A stretch of DNA of 64,000 nt from Ruminococcus sp. (GCA_019420505.1 JAHZHC010000030.1:1-64000); one strand, 5' to 3'. Positions 27,116-36,803 are shown, counted from the stretch's first letter. Made by a program: numbers and translations. Notes: generated from the letters alone by a model not told the origin.

Positions 27116-29077
27116 TTATTTATCCGAAATTCTTTTCAGAACTACTGCTGAAATCGGCGGAAGGATATAATCGCCGCTTATGGGGAATTTATTCATCTTT
27201 CCTTTTTCATTAAGTCGTATATAAAATCTTCCCGCCGGAAGCTGAACATATTTTTCCTCGTCATAGGGATTAAACGCAATTAACATACAGCTGTTTTCAT
27301 CTGTCAAAGTATATGCAATCAGATTATCATCGCCTGTATCAAGAAATTTCAGACAGCGCTCCACATCCTCTTTCCTTGACAAGCGCAGAAGCGGATTATT
27401 CTTTCTTATCCTTATAAGAGCTTTATAATATTCAAACACATCAATATTTTCAGCCTTTTCATTCCACTTAACGGCATTGGTATAATCGGGTGCATTATAG
27501 CTGTCATGGCTGAATATGTTGATATCATTAGGTGTTTCGCCGTCTTTCAACAGTCTTGGCTTTGAACGCAGAAAATCCTGTCCTAACTGTATAAACGGCA
27601 CACCCTGAGACAGCAATAATATTGCCGCAGCAAGCTTATCCATTTTTACTCTGTCTTCCCTTGATCTTTCCTTGGCGGATATTGCAAGCTTATCCCACAG
27701 GGTATTGTTATCATGGGCCTCACAATAATTAATTGCCTGAGTGGGTTCAAATGCCCAGCAGGCGTCGTTTGCGGAATTAAGCTGCCAATGGGGCACAGAG
27801 CCAACGATACCTCGTTTTAATATATCTGCTGATTGTCTGTTTCCGCTGACATATCCTTTATCTCTTACATTGAATGTACCGCCCTTTATAGCATCACGAA
27901 GGTTATCATTGAACAACCCCACTCTTCCGAAGCTATATGAATTGAATTTATATGCCAGCTTATCATACGGAAGCGGTGATTCACCGCCTGTCCAGCCCTC
28001 GCCGTACATCAAAAGAGTTGGGTCAAATTTATTAAGCTCATCACGTATCATATTTACTGTTTCGATATCATGAAGTCCCATCAAATCAAATCTGAATCCA
28101 TCCAGTTTATATTCCGACGCAAGATATTTCAATGAATTGATCATAAAACGGCGCATCATAAGATGCTCAGAAGCGGTTTCATTTCCGCAGCCTGAGCCGT
28201 TTGAGAATTCACCTTCCTTATTAAGTCTGTGATAATAAAAGGGAAAAGATTTATGAAATGCTGATTCTTCCGTAAAATAGGTATGATTATAAACCACGTC
28301 CATTATAACGCCGATTCCGTTCTTATGGAGAGTCATAATAAGCTGTTTAAATTCATTTATTCGTCTTTTGGGGTCAGATGGATCTGTGGAATAAGAGCCT
28401 TCAAGGCAATTATAATTTTTTGGATCATATCCCCAGTTATACTGGGCTTTATGAGGTTTACTCTCATCTACTGTTGCATAGTCAAACACAGGCAGCAGAT
28501 GAACATGAGTTACCCCCAATTCCTTCAAATGGTCAAGGCAGGTAGTTACATTTTCATACTTAGTTCCCTCTTCAGTAAATGCAAGAAATTTTCCCTTATT
28601 CCAATAAGGTATACCGCTTGAACTGTCAGCAGAAAAATCTCTTACATGGCATTCATAAATTACTGCATCACATGGTGAAGCACATTTGGGTCTTCCGACC
28701 TTTTCCCACCCGTAAGGATTTGTCCTTGACATATCAAGCACTGCTCCCCTATTTCCATTTACACCGCAGGCTTTAGCATATATATCAATAGTTTCATATT
28801 TTGTTTTATAGTCAAACTCATAAGTAAAAGTATAAAAATCACCGTCGATATTTCTTAAAAGCTCAACAAACCATACTCCATGCAAATTCCTTTCAAGCGG
28901 AAGAGTTTCAATCAGATTATCTCCTTCGCCATCGGTATAAAGATTAAGATATACAGCTGTTGCTAACGGTGACCATGTTCTGAACTGGGTTTTCCCGTCC
29001 TTAAAAACAACGCCCAGATCATTTCCATCATAGGCGTTGTTTTTATCAAATTCTTCATAATTCGTAATCTTATACAT
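27116..29077 (-). CDS. pulA: Type I pullulanase (653 aa)
   Basis: The enzyme hydrolyses alpha-1,6 branch points of glycogen or starch-derived dextrins. An N-terminal CBM48-like region (FRTWSPLATAVYLNLY, about 30-110) leads into a GH13 barrel with the type I signature YNWGYDPKNY, the nucleophile region GFRFDLMGL and the acid/base region LMYGEGWTGG. No signal peptide is seen, so it acts in the cytoplasm, probably on stored glycogen made by the glg operon at 50.4-56.3 kb. AAGGAG precedes the ATG, which is 21 bases after psd; co-transcription with phospholipid genes is unexpected. Confidence 0.95.
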   Translation of the reverse strand: MYKITNYEEFDKNNAYDGNDLGVVFKDGKTQFRTWSPLATAVYLNLYTDGEGDNLIETLPLERNLHGVWFVELLRNIDGDFYTFTYEFDYKTKYETIDIYAKACGVNGNRGAVLDMSRTNPYGWEKVGRPKCASPCDAVIYECHVRDFSADSSSGIPYWNKGKFLAFTEEGTKYENVTTCLDHLKELGVTHVHLLPVFDYATVDESKPHKAQYNWGYDPKNYNCLEGSYSTDPSDPKRRINEFKQLIMTLHKNGIGVIMDVVYNHTYFTEESAFHKSFPFYYHRLNKEGEFSNGSGCGNETASEHLMMRRFMINSLKYLASEYKLDGFRFDLMGLHDIETVNMIRDELNKFDPTLLMYGEGWTGGESPLPYDKLAYKFNSYSFGRVGLFNDNLRDAIKGGTFNVRDKGYVSGNRQSADILKRGIVGSVPHWQLNSANDACWAFEPTQAINYCEAHDNNTLWDKLAISAKERSREDRVKMDKLAAAILLLSQGVPFIQLGQDFLRSKPRLLKDGETPNDINIFSHDSYNAPDYTNAVKWNEKAENIDVFEYYKALIRIRKNNPLLRLSRKEDVERCLKFLDTGDDNLIAYTLTDENSCMLIAFNPYDEEKYVQLPAGRFYIRLNEKGKMNKFPISGDYILPPISAVVLKRISDK

Positions 29078-29098
29078 CTATCTGAACTCCTTGAGAAA

Positions 29099-29968
29099 TC
29101 AAATTAAGCTTTCGCCCAAAACATCGCCTTGTTTGACAATAGTTTCAAAACCCTGACGTGTATTTTCAAAAAAGTCATTACAAATCCGGACCTTATCTTT
29201 TTCAACAAGTAAGATAACAGTAGAACCCCCGAACTCAAAGAATCCTTTTTCATCACCCTTTTTAACTCTGCACTTACTTATAACATCGTTAGTTATTTTT
29301 CCAACTAAAAGCGCTCCTACTTCCATTTGGATCACATCGCCGAATTCAGGACTGCGTATCATACAATATTCACGGGAATTTTCAAGATAAACAGGTAAAT
29401 ATTTTGACACAACAGGGTTAACTGTATGCAGGATACCTTTAATCTTTCTGTTACGGCTCTTGATTCCGCTGCACGGATAGCTGTATCTATGGTAATCGTC
29501 CACAGAAAGTCTTATTATCAAAGCCGTTCCGCCGTTATATCTGTCGGCAAGCTTATTGTCCCTAAGCAATGATTTTACAGTATAAACTGAATTTTTAACT
29601 ACAAATACACTGGAATTGGTGATCTCATAGGCCGAAACCTTACCGTCGCAAGGCGAACATAACAAGCTTTCGTCCTTTGAAAAAAATCTTTTACCGCATT
29701 TGATCTTTCTTGTGAAAAAGTCATTAAAGGACTCAAATTCCCTATCCTCATACTCGGACAGATCTATATTATTTTTATCAGCAAAAGCACCAATTGCTTT
29801 TACTGAAATTCTGCTGTTAAGCAAGATTCGGGCAGCCTTTGAGAAAACAGGATTTCCAAGGAATTTCATAAGCATTCTTCCGAAGTCTGAACTATACACA
29901 TCAGCAAGGAATTTATCCTGACCGGTAGTATTTTCATATTCATTTCCTTGTCTGTCACGATATTTCAT
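29099..29968 (-). CDS. psd: Phosphatidylserine decarboxylase
   Basis: The enzyme converts phosphatidylserine to phosphatidylethanolamine at the membrane. At 289 residues it shows SFNDFFTRKI, the DDYHRYSYPCSG metal/active-site block and, near the C-terminus, EFGGSTVILL, where the GGST Ser is expected to be the self-cleavage site that forms the pyruvoyl cofactor. It sits 68 bases downstream of pssA, the preceding step of the pathway, and before pulA. Confidence 0.95.
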   Translation of the reverse strand: MKYRDRQGNEYENTTGQDKFLADVYSSDFGRMLMKFLGNPVFSKAARILLNSRISVKAIGAFADKNNIDLSEYEDREFESFNDFFTRKIKCGKRFFSKDESLLCSPCDGKVSAYEITNSSVFVVKNSVYTVKSLLRDNKLADRYNGGTALIIRLSVDDYHRYSYPCSGIKSRNRKIKGILHTVNPVVSKYLPVYLENSREYCMIRSPEFGDVIQMEVGALLVGKITNDVISKCRVKKGDEKGFFEFGGSTVILLVEKDKVRICNDFFENTRQGFETIVKQGDVLGESLI

Positions 29969-30036
29969 AAATTTATCTCCTTAACTCAATGGCATTGTGT
30001 TTTTATAAAATATAAAATCAACACATTTGCATCTAT

Positions 30037-30672
30037 TTAAATTATTTTTTGCATTTTTAAATAGCCAAGCAAAATGATTACACCCATAGTAAACAGGATC
30101 AATATTCCCCTTCCCGAAAGCTTTCTGACGTTAATTTTAAGCACGAAAAGAATTGATATTAAAATCATAAAGCCTTGAAAGATATACGGGAATATATGGG
30201 GAGGTATATTTGCTCGCCCCAGGAAAAGCAATGGAAGTATAATTGCAACTGTAGTTACAGGCAGCCCTTGATATTGCTTTCTTACCTCCGTGGTGGTTCG
30301 CTGACGCTCCTCTTCCATAACGTTGAAATATCCAAGTCTTATTACTGCTCCGAGTATTATCATTACTGAAGCGACCAGTCCCAAACCATAATTAAATCCA
30401 TAGCTATATCCAATCACTGCCGGAAAAACTCCAAAGCACACCAAGTCGCAGAGAGAATCTATTTGAATACCAAAAACCTTTTCACGTTCTGTTCTGTTTT
30501 TCATCGCACGTGCAATTTTTCCGTCAAATAAATCACATATGCCTGACAAGAGCAAACATAAAAAAGGAATAGCATACCCTTGTTTTCCGTCAATAATCTG
30601 GGTAATTCCAAACACAGAGGATGCAAGTCCTATGTAAGTCAATATTACCGAATAATTATAAAAACCAATCAT
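30037..30672 (-). CDS. pssA: CDP-diacylglycerol-serine O-phosphatidyltransferase
   Basis: Makes phosphatidylserine from CDP-diacylglycerol and serine. The CDP-alcohol phosphatidyltransferase motif is complete: DGKIAR, eight or more residues, then G-IQI-D-SLC-D. The 211 residues carry about six membrane segments. Psd follows, giving a two-step route to phosphatidylethanolamine. The flippase-like gene ends 24 bases upstream. Confidence 0.93.
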   Translation of the reverse strand: MIGFYNYSVILTYIGLASSVFGITQIIDGKQGYAIPFLCLLLSGICDLFDGKIARAMKNRTEREKVFGIQIDSLCDLVCFGVFPAVIGYSYGFNYGLGLVASVMIILGAVIRLGYFNVMEEERQRTTTEVRKQYQGLPVTTVAIILPLLFLGRANIPPHIFPYIFQGFMILISILFVLKINVRKLSGRGILILFTMGVIILLGYLKMQKII

Positions 30673-30696
30673 TTTTTCACTTTCCTTAAATCTAAA

Positions 30697-31749
30697 CTAT
30701 TCTTTTGTATCATTTGTATCAACGCTGTAATTTCGCTTTACAGATATAAAGTGAGCTGCAACCGTTACTAATCCGCCGATGATCAGCAGAAAATAAAAAC
30801 TCATTCCACGGCTTAATATAAGAGCAGATTTTACAAGCTGAAGTCCGAAAATGGTTTCAAACATAGTTACAAAACAGCCTTCAGTTACTCCTGCGGCGCC
30901 GGGAAGCGGAAGCATTTCCACAGCAATTCCTATGATCGCCTGAACTGCTATAATGTCAATAAATGATGTTCCGTATAATCCGTAAGATTTATACACAACA
31001 AATGTCACAGCAAACAGAAAAATACGCTGGACAATGGTTATGATTAAAATTTTTACAACAGAATGAATATTCTCTTTTACATAATTTGCGCTTAAAACAT
31101 AGTTATCGCAAATACGATTAATTTTATTTATATATTTTTCATTATTACGTATTATTTTCAGTTTTGACAGACATTCAATAATTTTTATTCCTGCTCTTTT
31201 TGTCCAAAAAGGTTTAATAATCAAAGCTCCGAGCAGGATTATATAAACTATATTTAATAAAAAACCTACTATAACAAGCCACATTAAGCCGCCTATATAA
31301 TCACACATCTGTGAGAATCTCAGAACAAAGAGAACAAGCCCGATTAAAACCAATGCAAGCTTATAGGTAAATGCAATCACGACCATAATTAATGTGGAAT
31401 TACCGATTTTAATGCCGTCTTTTTTCATATAAAAAATCTGTGCCGGTTGTCCACCGGAAGCTGATGGTGTGATATAACTGAAAAAGAAACCGATAAAAGA
31501 ATATTTTATGCAGCGCAACAGCGGTACGGCAGTTTTCTGCATTTTCAGCATATACTTTATAATCACCGATTCACTGCATACAAAGAATAAAACCAATAAT
31601 AAACCGAATATAAGCCATCCTTTGCCTGCATTTCTGAAATCTTTTATTATTGTCTTGAAGTCGCTGTCACCAAAAAGCAATTTTATAGTTATTACAGAAA
31701 TAATAGCAATAACAAGCACATTCAAAAAGTAACTGAACTTTTTTTTCAC
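30697..31749 (-). CDS. YbhN/LPG-synthase-type transmembrane protein, putative flippase (350 aa)
   Basis: I chose the GTG at 31749, with AGGAG seven bases upstream, over the ATG-type start at 31788. The protein has about eight membrane segments and the family's landmark blocks SYITPSASGGQPAQ and PLPGAAGVTEG. The UPF0104/MprF N-terminal family includes lysyl-phosphatidylglycerol flippases. No lysyltransferase domain follows here, so lipid or precursor translocation is the most that can be said. It stands in an envelope gene cluster directly before pssA. Confidence 0.82.
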   Translation of the reverse strand: MKKKFSYFLNVLVIAIISVITIKLLFGDSDFKTIIKDFRNAGKGWLIFGLLLVLFFVCSESVIIKYMLKMQKTAVPLLRCIKYSFIGFFFSYITPSASGGQPAQIFYMKKDGIKIGNSTLIMVVIAFTYKLALVLIGLVLFVLRFSQMCDYIGGLMWLVIVGFLLNIVYIILLGALIIKPFWTKRAGIKIIECLSKLKIIRNNEKYINKINRICDNYVLSANYVKENIHSVVKILIITIVQRIFLFAVTFVVYKSYGLYGTSFIDIIAVQAIIGIAVEMLPLPGAAGVTEGCFVTMFETIFGLQLVKSALILSRGMSFYFLLIIGGLVTVAAHFISVKRNYSVDTNDTKE

Positions 31750-31876
31750 ATCCGTACTCCTAATAAACCTTATATATAACTGACCCAAGTTTCTGATCTT
31801 TCAACAAGAGACTTCAAATGGGTAATGTTTTTCCAACTGAAATACTATGACTGTGTTATTTCCGCCTATAGATAGG

Positions 31877-32803
31877 CTATAACAAATGAATTGCCAGATA
31901 TCCGATAACGACCTGTAATATTGAAAATCTTATAACCACCTGAGTGTCAGACCAGCCCTTATTTTTTCTCATATGATCATGAATCGGAGTTCTCAGTCCA
32001 TCCATAAAGTTTTTCTTTTTTAGCACTCTTCTTACCGTCAGCTTAATAAGTCCCAAACCGCCGTCTATAATCAGGACAGCAGCCAAAGGAACAAACATTA
32101 GAGGATGTCTGCTCTGCATTGCAGTCAAAGCAATAAAGACGCCTATTGCACGAGAACCTGCATCGCCCATCAGAAGCTTACTTGGAGAAGCATTGTACCA
32201 AAGATAAGCAATAAGGGTCAACATCATAGCCACATTAAACATTCTCATCTGACCAAAGCAATTAAACATAAGTATAGTTACCACAGACAATGACGCACAG
32301 AGCCCGTCCACACCGTCAGAGCAATTAGTGACATTGATGCTTGCCCACACAAGGATCATACCCAGAATTACATATACAATTTTAGGAACAGAAAATGTTC
32401 TGTCAAATAAAAATATATCCGTACCGTTATTCATTACAAAATTAAAAGAAATACCGAAAGATATAACCGCATCCAGCAAGCCTTTTTTCAGTTCACCCCA
32501 TGGCTTTTCAGACGCATCGTCCAGATATCCTGTCATCATTGCTGCAAATATGAGAATCAAATTAACAGCATGTTCTGAATTAAGAGGAATAAAAAGCACA
32601 GCACTTATTATAAAGGCAGTAATAAATATAATTCCTGCTCCCCTTGGTTTTCCTTCAGAGAGTGCGCCGTTCACCGCAAACTGTCTTCCCTGATCCTTCG
32701 GAAGCAGTCTCATAAACATTTTCAAGGCAAAAAAGGCAATTAAAAATGTGCCTCCTGCAAATATTACCGAAAACAAGTTGCCGGGAAGTAAATTATAAAG
32801 CAT
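31877..32803 (-). CDS. MraY-type phospho-N-acetylmuramoyl-pentapeptide transferase (308 aa)
   Basis: The family attaches phospho-MurNAc-pentapeptide to undecaprenyl phosphate, making lipid I. About ten membrane segments are present, together with GYLDDA (first Asp pair), NVTNCSDGVDGLCA (nucleotide site), LMGDAGSRAIG and PIHDHMRKNKGWSD, the last being the MraY-specific loop. It lies outside any division/cell-wall cluster: its neighbours are a FemX-like gene and lipid genes. It could be the main MraY or a second one; other GT4 transferases (WecA, TagO) lack the histidine loop seen here. Confidence 0.8.
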   Translation of the reverse strand: MLYNLLPGNLFSVIFAGGTFLIAFFALKMFMRLLPKDQGRQFAVNGALSEGKPRGAGIIFITAFIISAVLFIPLNSEHAVNLILIFAAMMTGYLDDASEKPWGELKKGLLDAVISFGISFNFVMNNGTDIFLFDRTFSVPKIVYVILGMILVWASINVTNCSDGVDGLCASLSVVTILMFNCFGQMRMFNVAMMLTLIAYLWYNASPSKLLMGDAGSRAIGVFIALTAMQSRHPLMFVPLAAVLIIDGGLGLIKLTVRRVLKKKNFMDGLRTPIHDHMRKNKGWSDTQVVIRFSILQVVIGYLAIHLL

Positions 32804-32968
32804 TTAAATCGTCCCACCCATATATTATTTTTATTAACTGCGCACAATAATATCATAAGCGCTGTCTTTATATAATTATACAACAATTTTGAAGAAAATG
32901 CAAACATATTGATATAGCATTTTGTACAAAATTATTAAGATTATCTTAAAAATGCATTACTAATTAAA

Positions 32969-32995
32969 ATGGGAACGGCTTTTTTTACCGTTCCC
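32969..32995 (-). terminator. Intrinsic terminator after the FemX-like gene
   Basis: GGGAACGG and CCGTTCCC form the stem, with ATTTTAATTA downstream on the minus strand. Confidence 0.7.
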
Positions 32996-33008
32996 TTAAA
33001 ATTCAACC

Positions 33009-34124
33009 TTATTCGCTGGTTTTCATATCCTTATTTCTATTCTTAATTAATTTTTTGGTTTTCATATCATGAAGCTTCATATAAACCTTTTCTGCAAAAT
33101 CAATTAACCTTTTACGCACAGGCATAAATGTATAGAAGAATTCACCGGCATAAGTTACGACCTCTCCGTTAAAGCCTTTTTTGAATTTATAAACGCCGTA
33201 ATTAGGATGATTTTCGTCTTTATAAAAAGGAATACCCTGAAAATCATAAATAAAATTGCCGCCTTCAATAGCCCAGTTTATCATTGTCCACTGCATAAGA
33301 TAATTAGGATAAGTGTTTCTATGCTGATTTGACGAAGCTCCGTATACATAGCATGTTTTTCCTGCATACTGTGTTGTTACAGCACCTGAAACAGGAATTC
33401 TCTTATCTGAACCCTCTTCAGTCAGATAGCACATAAACAAACGGCAGTGTTCCTCACCAAGCCCCTCGATCATTTTAACAAAATACTCTTTAGAACGAAT
33501 TGAAAAACCGTCTCTGATACCGGTTGCCTGCATCATAGGATAAAAGTCGTCAAGGGCTTCGGTACCGCAGGGAACACATACAACGCCTTTTCTGCCTGCT
33601 TTTCTGATTCTGTTTCTCCAGTCAGGCTTAAATGTCATCATAACTTCGTCAGGAGTTTTACCCTCAATATTTCTGAGCATATAGTTATTTCTCGCCTGAA
33701 TAGTTGTAAGCTCCGGAGCATTATCAACATGAGAAAATCCCATTGACCTTATAATTTCTGTACATTCCGTATCAGATTCCTCAAAACACGGATCCCACAT
33801 AAACTGATAACATTTATATTTTTTTGCAAGTGTTTTTATTCCTTCAAATAAATCCTGCATAACCTCTTTATCTTTCCAATTACAAACAGGGCCGTGCGGA
33901 GCATAAAGGAATGTACAGCCAAAGACAGGAATCCTTTTAATGATTACAAGGCAGGTCCCTCTGATTTTTCCTTTTTCATCACGGGAAATAACGGCGTCCC
34001 ATCCCCAGTTATCCTTAACCTTGGGCCATTTCAAAGACTGCATAAAATTACCGTAACGGCTCGTTTTCGCAAAATTCTCATATTCCTCAAGAAGTTCTTT
34101 ATCATTTTTATTGATAATCTCCAT
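33009..34124 (-). CDS. FemX/FemA-type peptidoglycan cross-bridge aminoacyltransferase (371 aa)
   Basis: FemABX proteins add amino acids from aminoacyl-tRNA to the stem peptide of peptidoglycan precursors. The two GNAT-like halves are visible; landmarks are FLYAPHGPVCNW, FKPDWRNRIRKAGRKG, CYVYGASSNQHRNTYPNYLMQW and FIYDFQGIPFYKDENHPNYG with FKKGFNGE, all typical of the family. The inserted residue cannot be told from sequence. AAAGGAATTAC precedes the ATG. The MraY-like gene follows on the same strand beyond a terminator. Confidence 0.9.
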   Translation of the reverse strand: MEIINKNDKELLEEYENFAKTSRYGNFMQSLKWPKVKDNWGWDAVISRDEKGKIRGTCLVIIKRIPVFGCTFLYAPHGPVCNWKDKEVMQDLFEGIKTLAKKYKCYQFMWDPCFEESDTECTEIIRSMGFSHVDNAPELTTIQARNNYMLRNIEGKTPDEVMMTFKPDWRNRIRKAGRKGVVCVPCGTEALDDFYPMMQATGIRDGFSIRSKEYFVKMIEGLGEEHCRLFMCYLTEEGSDKRIPVSGAVTTQYAGKTCYVYGASSNQHRNTYPNYLMQWTMINWAIEGGNFIYDFQGIPFYKDENHPNYGVYKFKKGFNGEVVTYAGEFFYTFMPVRKRLIDFAEKVYMKLHDMKTKKLIKNRNKDMKTSE

Positions 34125-34324
34125 TCTATGTAATTCCTTTCATTTTTAATAATCACATATAAATATTTTACCACGTTTATGCAAAAAAATCAATGGTTTT
34201 TGCTGGTTAATAAATATATTTTTATGCTGTTGTCAGATTATTGACATTTATGTTAGGTGTGATATAATATTTTAGAAGTATATATTTTTTAATTAAATTT
34301 AACTGATAAATAGGAGTTTGGAAT

Positions 34325-34768
34325 ATGGAACGCAAAGAACGAATTGAATGTATTAATATGTTATATGAAATGTATCCGTTAAGCAGAAAATTAGTATTTG
34401 ATACATTTAATTTAAAAAACAGCATTCTTACCCGCACTCAGCAGATAATACTGCTTGCATTGTCATTAAACAAGACTCTTACCATGTCACAGCTTGCTGA
34501 AAAAATCAACACATCTAACGAACAGGCTACCAGAGCAGCAGCACAGCTTGTGGAAATGGATTTTGTGGAAAGAAAACAGGATACAAAAAACAGAAGGATT
34601 ATTAATATCAGTCTTACTGAAAAAGCAATGAATTTTTTGGAAAACACAAAAAACAATATTATGGATGAACTCCTGAAGAAATTTGAACGTATTTCAGACG
34701 ATGAAATGCTTTCATTCAGACAAGCTGTTTCACAAATAATAAATGTGCTTAAAATTATAGAAAACTAA
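34325..34768 (+). CDS. MarR-family transcriptional regulator (147 aa)
   Basis: A winged helix of the MarR type: TRTQQIILLALSLNKTLTMS, then the recognition helix region INTSNEQATRAAAQLVEMDFVER and the wing DTKNRRIINISLTEKA. TAGGAG precedes the ATG at 34325. It is followed in the same direction, after 191 bases, by the [FeFe] hydrogenase gene, which may be its target, but a separate TTGACA box at 34825-34830 suggests that the latter has its own promoter. Confidence 0.9.
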   Translation: MERKERIECINMLYEMYPLSRKLVFDTFNLKNSILTRTQQIILLALSLNKTLTMSQLAEKINTSNEQATRAAAQLVEMDFVERKQDTKNRRIINISLTEKAMNFLENTKNNIMDELLKKFERISDDEMLSFRQAVSQIINVLKIIEN

Positions 34769-34959
34769 AATTTTTCTGCACTCATTTCCCATGTGAATAT
34801 CTCATGAAAATTAGTATATAATCCTTGACAAATTATTTTTATATATTAAAATTATATTATAAGAAAAAGTTATCTTATTTTACGTTGGTATTTTCTTATT
34901 TCCATTAATACATATCGGAAAATATCGAGTAAACAACACAGGAAAGGAATGTTTAATTA

Positions 34960-36480
34960 ATGAAAATGAGAGGTATTTATTCTTCTGTTACTGATATCCG
35001 CCGAAAAGTTTTCACTGAAGTAGCAAGATTAGCTTATGAAGGCGGAGATTATTCAAGAATAGATGATCTTCCATATAAAATAGTACCCGGAAAAGTTGCA
35101 GTATATCGTGAATCTATTTTCCTTGAACGTGCAATCGTTGAAGAAAGGCTAAGACTTGCAATAGGTCTTCCACTGCGTCCTATTGACGAGCATGAAGCGG
35201 TATCATACGGAATTGAAGAAAGCGCTATTGCTGAGAAATATTATGATCCTCCGCTGGTCAACATTATTAATTTCGCATGCAATGCCTGTCCGGAAACTCA
35301 TTATCATGTAACCGACTGCTGTCAGGGATGTCTTGCTAATCCCTGTAAAGAAGTCTGTCCTAAGGGAGCTATTGAGATCATTCACGGAAAATCGGTCATT
35401 GATCAGAGTAAATGTATTAAATGCGGAAGATGTCAGAGCGTTTGCCCATATAATGCTATCAATAAAATGGAACGTCCTTGTGCAAAAGCCTGCGGAATGG
35501 ACGCTATTGGTTCAGACGAAAACGGAAAAGCAAAAATTGATTATGATAAATGCGTTTCCTGCGGAATGTGTCTTGTAAACTGCCCGTTCGGCGCAATCGT
35601 TGATAAAGGACAGATTTTTCAATTGATTCACGCAATGAAAAAAGGAAAAAAAGTTATTGCACTTGTTGCTCCTGCATTTGTAGGACAATTCGGTCCTAAA
35701 GCAACACCTGAAAAATTAACGGCTGCAATGAAAAAACTGGGCTTTGACAGCGTTGTGGAAGTAGCAGTCGGAGCTGATTTATGTGCAGTTGAAGAAGCAA
35801 AGGATTTTATGAGAGAGGTTCCGGAGCATCAGCCTTTTATGGCTACATCATGCTGCCCGTCATGGTCAGTAATGGCAAAAAAATTATTTCCTAAGCTTGC
35901 TCCTTACATATCTATGGCGCTGACTCCGATGGTTCTTACTGCAAGAATGGTTAAAAAAGAAAATCCTGACGCATGTATTGCTTTTATCGGACCTTGCGCA
36001 GCTAAAAAGCTTGAAGCAAGCAGACGCTCAATCAGAAGTGACGTTGATTTTGTTCTGACTTTTGAAGAATTAATGGGTATGTTTGAAGCGAAAGACGTTA
36101 AATTTGAAGATATCTCTGATGAAGAAAATGTAGAGCTTAATGCAGGTACGGGCGCCGGACGTGGATTTGCTGTCAGCGGCGGCGTTGCACAGGCTGTTGC
36201 AGACGTTATCAAGGAGCTTGATCCTGACAGAGAAATCAAGGTTGCATCCGCACAGGGACTTCGTGAATGCCGTAAGCTTCTTCAGCTTGCACAGGCAGGA
36301 AAATATGACGGATATCTTTTGGAAGGCATGGGATGTCCTGGCGGATGTGTAGCAGGAGCAGGAACGCTTCAGGCTGTTCCGAAATCCACCGCAATGGTTA
36401 ACAAGTATGTTAAGGACGCAGATAAACAATGCTCGCTTGAATCAGAATATGAAATCACACTTGGATTTCAAAAAGAATAA
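34960..36480 (+). CDS. Monomeric ferredoxin-domain [FeFe] hydrogenase, group B type (506 aa)
   Basis: The H-cluster motifs are present: TSCCPSW (Cys298/299), GPCAAKK (Cys346) and EGMGCPGGCVAGAG (Cys459, Cys463). They differ from the classic set in having TSCCPSW and an Ala-Gly-Ala-Gly end, as in the TIGR04105 group B enzymes. The N-terminal part binds several Fe-S clusters: Cys120/121/124/129/133, Cys152/155/158/162, an extra pair at Cys174/178 and Cys198/201/204/208. It takes electrons from reduced ferredoxin to make hydrogen, or senses hydrogen; the physiological role of this group is not settled. GAAAGGAATG precedes the ATG. Confidence 0.92.
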   Translation: MKMRGIYSSVTDIRRKVFTEVARLAYEGGDYSRIDDLPYKIVPGKVAVYRESIFLERAIVEERLRLAIGLPLRPIDEHEAVSYGIEESAIAEKYYDPPLVNIINFACNACPETHYHVTDCCQGCLANPCKEVCPKGAIEIIHGKSVIDQSKCIKCGRCQSVCPYNAINKMERPCAKACGMDAIGSDENGKAKIDYDKCVSCGMCLVNCPFGAIVDKGQIFQLIHAMKKGKKVIALVAPAFVGQFGPKATPEKLTAAMKKLGFDSVVEVAVGADLCAVEEAKDFMREVPEHQPFMATSCCPSWSVMAKKLFPKLAPYISMALTPMVLTARMVKKENPDACIAFIGPCAAKKLEASRRSIRSDVDFVLTFEELMGMFEAKDVKFEDISDEENVELNAGTGAGRGFAVSGGVAQAVADVIKELDPDREIKVASAQGLRECRKLLQLAQAGKYDGYLLEGMGCPGGCVAGAGTLQAVPKSTAMVNKYVKDADKQCSLESEYEITLGFQKE

Positions 36481-36490
36481 AATTTCCGAT

Positions 36491-36516
36491 TAAACCCGTC
36501 TTATGATGGGTTTTCA
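36491..36516 (+). terminator. Terminator after the hydrogenase gene (copy 1)
   Basis: AAACCCGTC, loop TTAT, GATGGGTTTT. Nearly the same sequence returns at 36760-36783. Confidence 0.75.
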
Positions 36517-36559
36517 GTCTGTAGAAAAACTATAAAAGCGTAATATTAGAAGTTTAGGT

Positions 36560-36730
36560 CAAGCCTTTTTAAAGGCTTGCAGGGGTCAAGGGGACAGAGT
36601 CCCTTGTCGCTGTCCGCAGACAGCGAAATCCCTTTTCCATCGACGCTCCGCATAGGGTGAATTGACAAAACAATCCAGTGGATTGTTTTTCAAGAGGGGC
36701 ATGCCCTGCACGAGAGGGCTGCCCCTTTTT
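36560..36730. repeat. GC-rich block of five hairpins between two near-identical terminators
   Basis: In order: AAGCCTTTTTAAAGGCTT; GGGGTCAAGGGGACAG with GTCCCTTG; CGCTGTCCGCAGACAGCG; AACAATCCAGTGGATTGTT; GGGGCATGCCCT with AGAGGGCTGCCCC followed by T5. There is no open frame of note. Composition differs sharply from the AT-rich surroundings. It looks like a mobile or repeated non-coding element, or a structured RNA. Confidence 0.55.
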
Positions 36731-36759
36731 ATCAAATTAGGTCTTTTTCGACAAGCTCT

Positions 36760-36783
36760 AAACCCGTCTTATGACGGGTTTTG
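36760..36783 (+). terminator. Terminator hairpin (copy 2)
   Basis: AAACCCGTC, loop TTAT, GACGGGTTTTG. It is almost identical to the hairpin at 36491, with the structured block in between. Confidence 0.65.
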
Positions 36784-36803
36784 TTATGCTTATATAATAT
36801 TAT

